Source: Mycobacterium sp. 1465703.0
GTDB lineage: Bacteria > Actinomycetota > Actinomycetes > Mycobacteriales > Mycobacteriaceae
DNA length: 40,721 nucleotides
Direction: 5' to 3'
NCBI RefSeq assembly: GCF_001672975.1
Contig: NZ_LZKU01000286.1
Location: 1-40,721 of the forward strand
Shown here in pieces: positions 39,226 to 40,721 of the stretch. The translations under genes and the position numbers were made by a program. The notes below the pieces were generated by a model that saw only the letters and a list, made by a program, of their open reading frames with translations, was not told the DNA's origin and did no database searches. Position 1 is the stretch's first letter, and each line of letters opens with the position of its first letter.

Positions 39226-40475
39226 TGGTCGCATCGGGGCACGAGGTATCTGACGTCGAGACCGATGTTCTCGTGGTGGGCGCGGGCCCGGTCGGCCTGA
39301 CCCTGGCCAATATCCTTGGCCTGCAGGGCATTCGCACGGTGGTGGTCGACGAGCGGGATACCCTCATCGACTACCCGCGCGGGGTGGGTCTGGATGACGA
39401 GGCGTTGCGCACCTTTCAGTCGATCGGGCTCGTCGACCGGGTGCTGCCACACACCGTGCCCAACCAGATCTTGCGCTTCGTCGACGCCAAGCGTCGAGTG
39501 CTCGCCGAAATGGCCCCGCCGGACGCGCGTTTCGGTTGGCCGAAGCGAAATGGCTTCGTGCAACCGCTCGTCGATGCCGAATTGCTCGCCGGCCTCGATC
39601 GATTCGAACACGTCCAGGTTCGGTGGGGACGTCCGATGGTCTCGTGTCAGGAGAGCGCCGACCGGGTGACCGTCGAGTTGGGCGGCGGGGCCGGCAACGA
39701 CGGCGACACCTCACAACTGACCGCACGCTATGTGGTCGGGTGCGACGGCGGCCGCAGCATGACCCGACGGGCGATGGGTGTGTCGTTCGACGGGACGACG
39801 TCGTCGACGCGTTGGCTGGTGGTCGACATCGCCAACGATCCGCTCGGGCACCCGAACAGCGAAGTCGGCGCGGACCCCGAACGCCCGTACGCCTCGATTT
39901 CGATCGCCCACGGAATTCGCCGCTTCGAGTTCATGATTCATGCCGACGAGACCGATGAGCAGGCGGAAGATCCCGCGTTCTTGACCCAGATGCTGGCCCG
40001 GATGGTTCCCCACCCCGACCGGGTCGACGTGATTCGGCGCCGGGTGTACACCCACCACTCGCGGATCGCCGGGGCGTTCCGCCAAGGCCGGCTGCTGTTG
40101 GCCGGGGACGCCGCTCATCTGATGCCGGTATGGCAGGGGCAGGGGTACAACAGCGGGATTCGGGACGCGGCGAACTTGGGCTGGAAGCTTGCGGCGGTGG
40201 TGAGCGGCCGCGCCGACGACAAGCTGCTGGACACCTATGACGTCGAACGTCGCAAGCACGCCCGCGCAATGATCGACCTGTCCACCATGGTGGGCCGGGT
40301 GATCTCGCCGACCAACCGCCGGGTGGCCGGCGCGCGAGACCTCCTGGTTCGCTCGGCGTCAATCGTGCCGTCGCTCAAGCGATATGTGCTGGAGATGCGG
40401 TTCAAGCCGATGCCCCGCTACGAGCACGGTGCCGTCGTGCACGCCGCGCCGGGCCGCTCCGATTCGCCGGTCGGA
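39225..40475 (+). CDS. MhpA-like FAD-dependent aromatic monooxygenase (3' end disrupted)
   Basis: The first 417 residues are a class A flavin monooxygenase of the 3-(3-hydroxyphenyl)propionate hydroxylase type. GAGPVG at 19-24 binds FAD, VVGCDGGRSMTRRAMG is the DG motif, and LLAGDAAHLMPVWQGQGYN the GD motif. After SDSPVG at 40475 the plus frame enters inverted sequence and continues with unrelated residues to 40637. The true continuation (TLFIQPHVDTRNRQNVLL and onward) lies on the minus strand at 40476-40644. The gene is thus interrupted by the terminal fold-back. Start ATG 39225 overlaps the hydrolase stop. Confidence 0.87.
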
Positions 40476-40718
40476 GTGCAAAGAATCGGGCGCCCAGCGC
40501 TTTCCAGTTGGCGAACGCTACGTCGCCGAGAATTTTGCGTGGGTTGTTGTTCCAGCACAGCACGGCGAACCATGCGCCGAGTACGTCGTCGAGCAACACG
40601 TTCTGCCGGTTTCGGGTGTCCACGTGCGGCTGGATGAACAGCGTTCCGACCGGCGAATCGGAGCGGCCCGGCGCGGCGTGCACGACGGCACCGTGCTCGT
40701 AGCGGGGCATCGGCTTGA
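40402..40718. repeat. 74-bp perfect inverted repeat around a 169-bp loop (fold-back)
   Basis: 40402-40475 is the exact reverse complement of 40645-40718. The next base pair outward (40401/40719) differs, T versus C on the same sense, which changes Phe to Leu. Both arms encode KPMPRYEHGAVVHAAPGR of the monooxygenase in opposite directions. The sequence ends 3 bp beyond the right arm. Confidence 0.9.
40476..40644 (-). other. Inverted continuation of the MhpA-like gene
   Basis: On the minus strand, the frame starting in the right repeat arm continues through this loop as TLFIQPHVDTRNRQ, LLDDVLGAWFAVLCWNNNP and FANWKALGARFFA. This is the expected next part of an MhpA-type protein, directly following SDSPVG. 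It shows that the loop is the downstream coding segment in reversed orientation relative to 39225-40475. Confidence 0.82.
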
Positions 40719-40721
40719 GCC

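Noticed and set aside
1..40721. CRISPR array or toxin-antitoxin/defence locus
   Set aside because: No regularly spaced repeats, cas-like genes or recognisable defence domains were seen on either strand.

Overview
The window looks like chromosomal DNA of a non-tuberculous Mycobacterium. It has high GC and frequent GTG/TTG starts. It contains the lineage-typical families FadD-type adenylating enzymes, a mycofactocin-type SDR, an F420/LLM oxidoreductase and TIGR00027 methyltransferases. From memory, the backbone follows M. tuberculosis order in two places: kmtR - deaminase - methyltransferase - tRNA cluster (Rv0827c, Rv0828c, Rv0830) at the left, and lpqR - methyltransferase - pip (Rv0838, Rv0839, Rv0840c) in the middle. 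No database was searched. Family names rest on motifs and remembered relatives.

Left part (1-10.8 kb). After kmtR, a deaminase and a methyltransferase come four tRNAs: Lys on the minus strand, then Glu, Asp and Phe on the plus strand. The last 46 bp of tRNA-Phe (2176-2221) recur exactly at 8802-8847, so the 6.6 kb between them is an integrated island. It carries the 3' end of a tyrosine integrase fused to a truncated epimerase, a polytopic EXPERA-like membrane protein divergent from a TetR regulator, a frameshifted alpha/beta hydrolase, a hotdog thioesterase and a second TIGR00027 methyltransferase. Beyond the right repeat lie long gene-poor stretches, a DUF5994-like gene and a small ORF.

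Middle (10.8-20.9 kb). This holds a stand-alone fatty-acyl-AMP-ligase-like FadD, a transglutaminase-like protein, CspA and two divergent cation-diffusion-facilitator genes. It also holds a compact unit of mycofactocin-type SDR, TetR and cytochrome P450 with the same quasi-palindrome in both intergenic regions. A tautomerase remnant, a VanX-type dipeptidase and a methyltransferase follow.

Right part (20.9-40.7 kb). This is a large catabolic region wrapped around pip. It has an HSDL2-like SDR and a split B12-dependent acyl-CoA mutase, translationally coupled to an LLM oxidoreductase and a class III CoA-transferase. Next come a SnoaL-like protein, an amidohydrolase, an EthD-like small protein, a [2Fe-2S] ferredoxin, an acyl-CoA synthetase, two overlapping acyl-CoA dehydrogenase subunits, a crotonase, a thiolase and a MeaB GTPase. 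The far right holds a KstD-like flavoprotein, an IclR regulator, a meta-cleavage-type hydrolase and an MhpA-like flavin monooxygenase. Two divergent promoters in this block share a GAGAAT-N3-RTTCTC palindrome, which suggests one local regulon. The gene set suggests CoA activation, dehydrogenation by a two-subunit dehydrogenase, hydration, thiolysis and a carbon-skeleton rearrangement of a branched or ring-derived acid. The substrate cannot be read from the sequence.

The last 320 bp form a fold-back: a 74 bp inverted repeat with the continuation of the monooxygenase gene lying inverted between its arms. This is either a real rearrangement or an assembly artefact at the end of the sequence.
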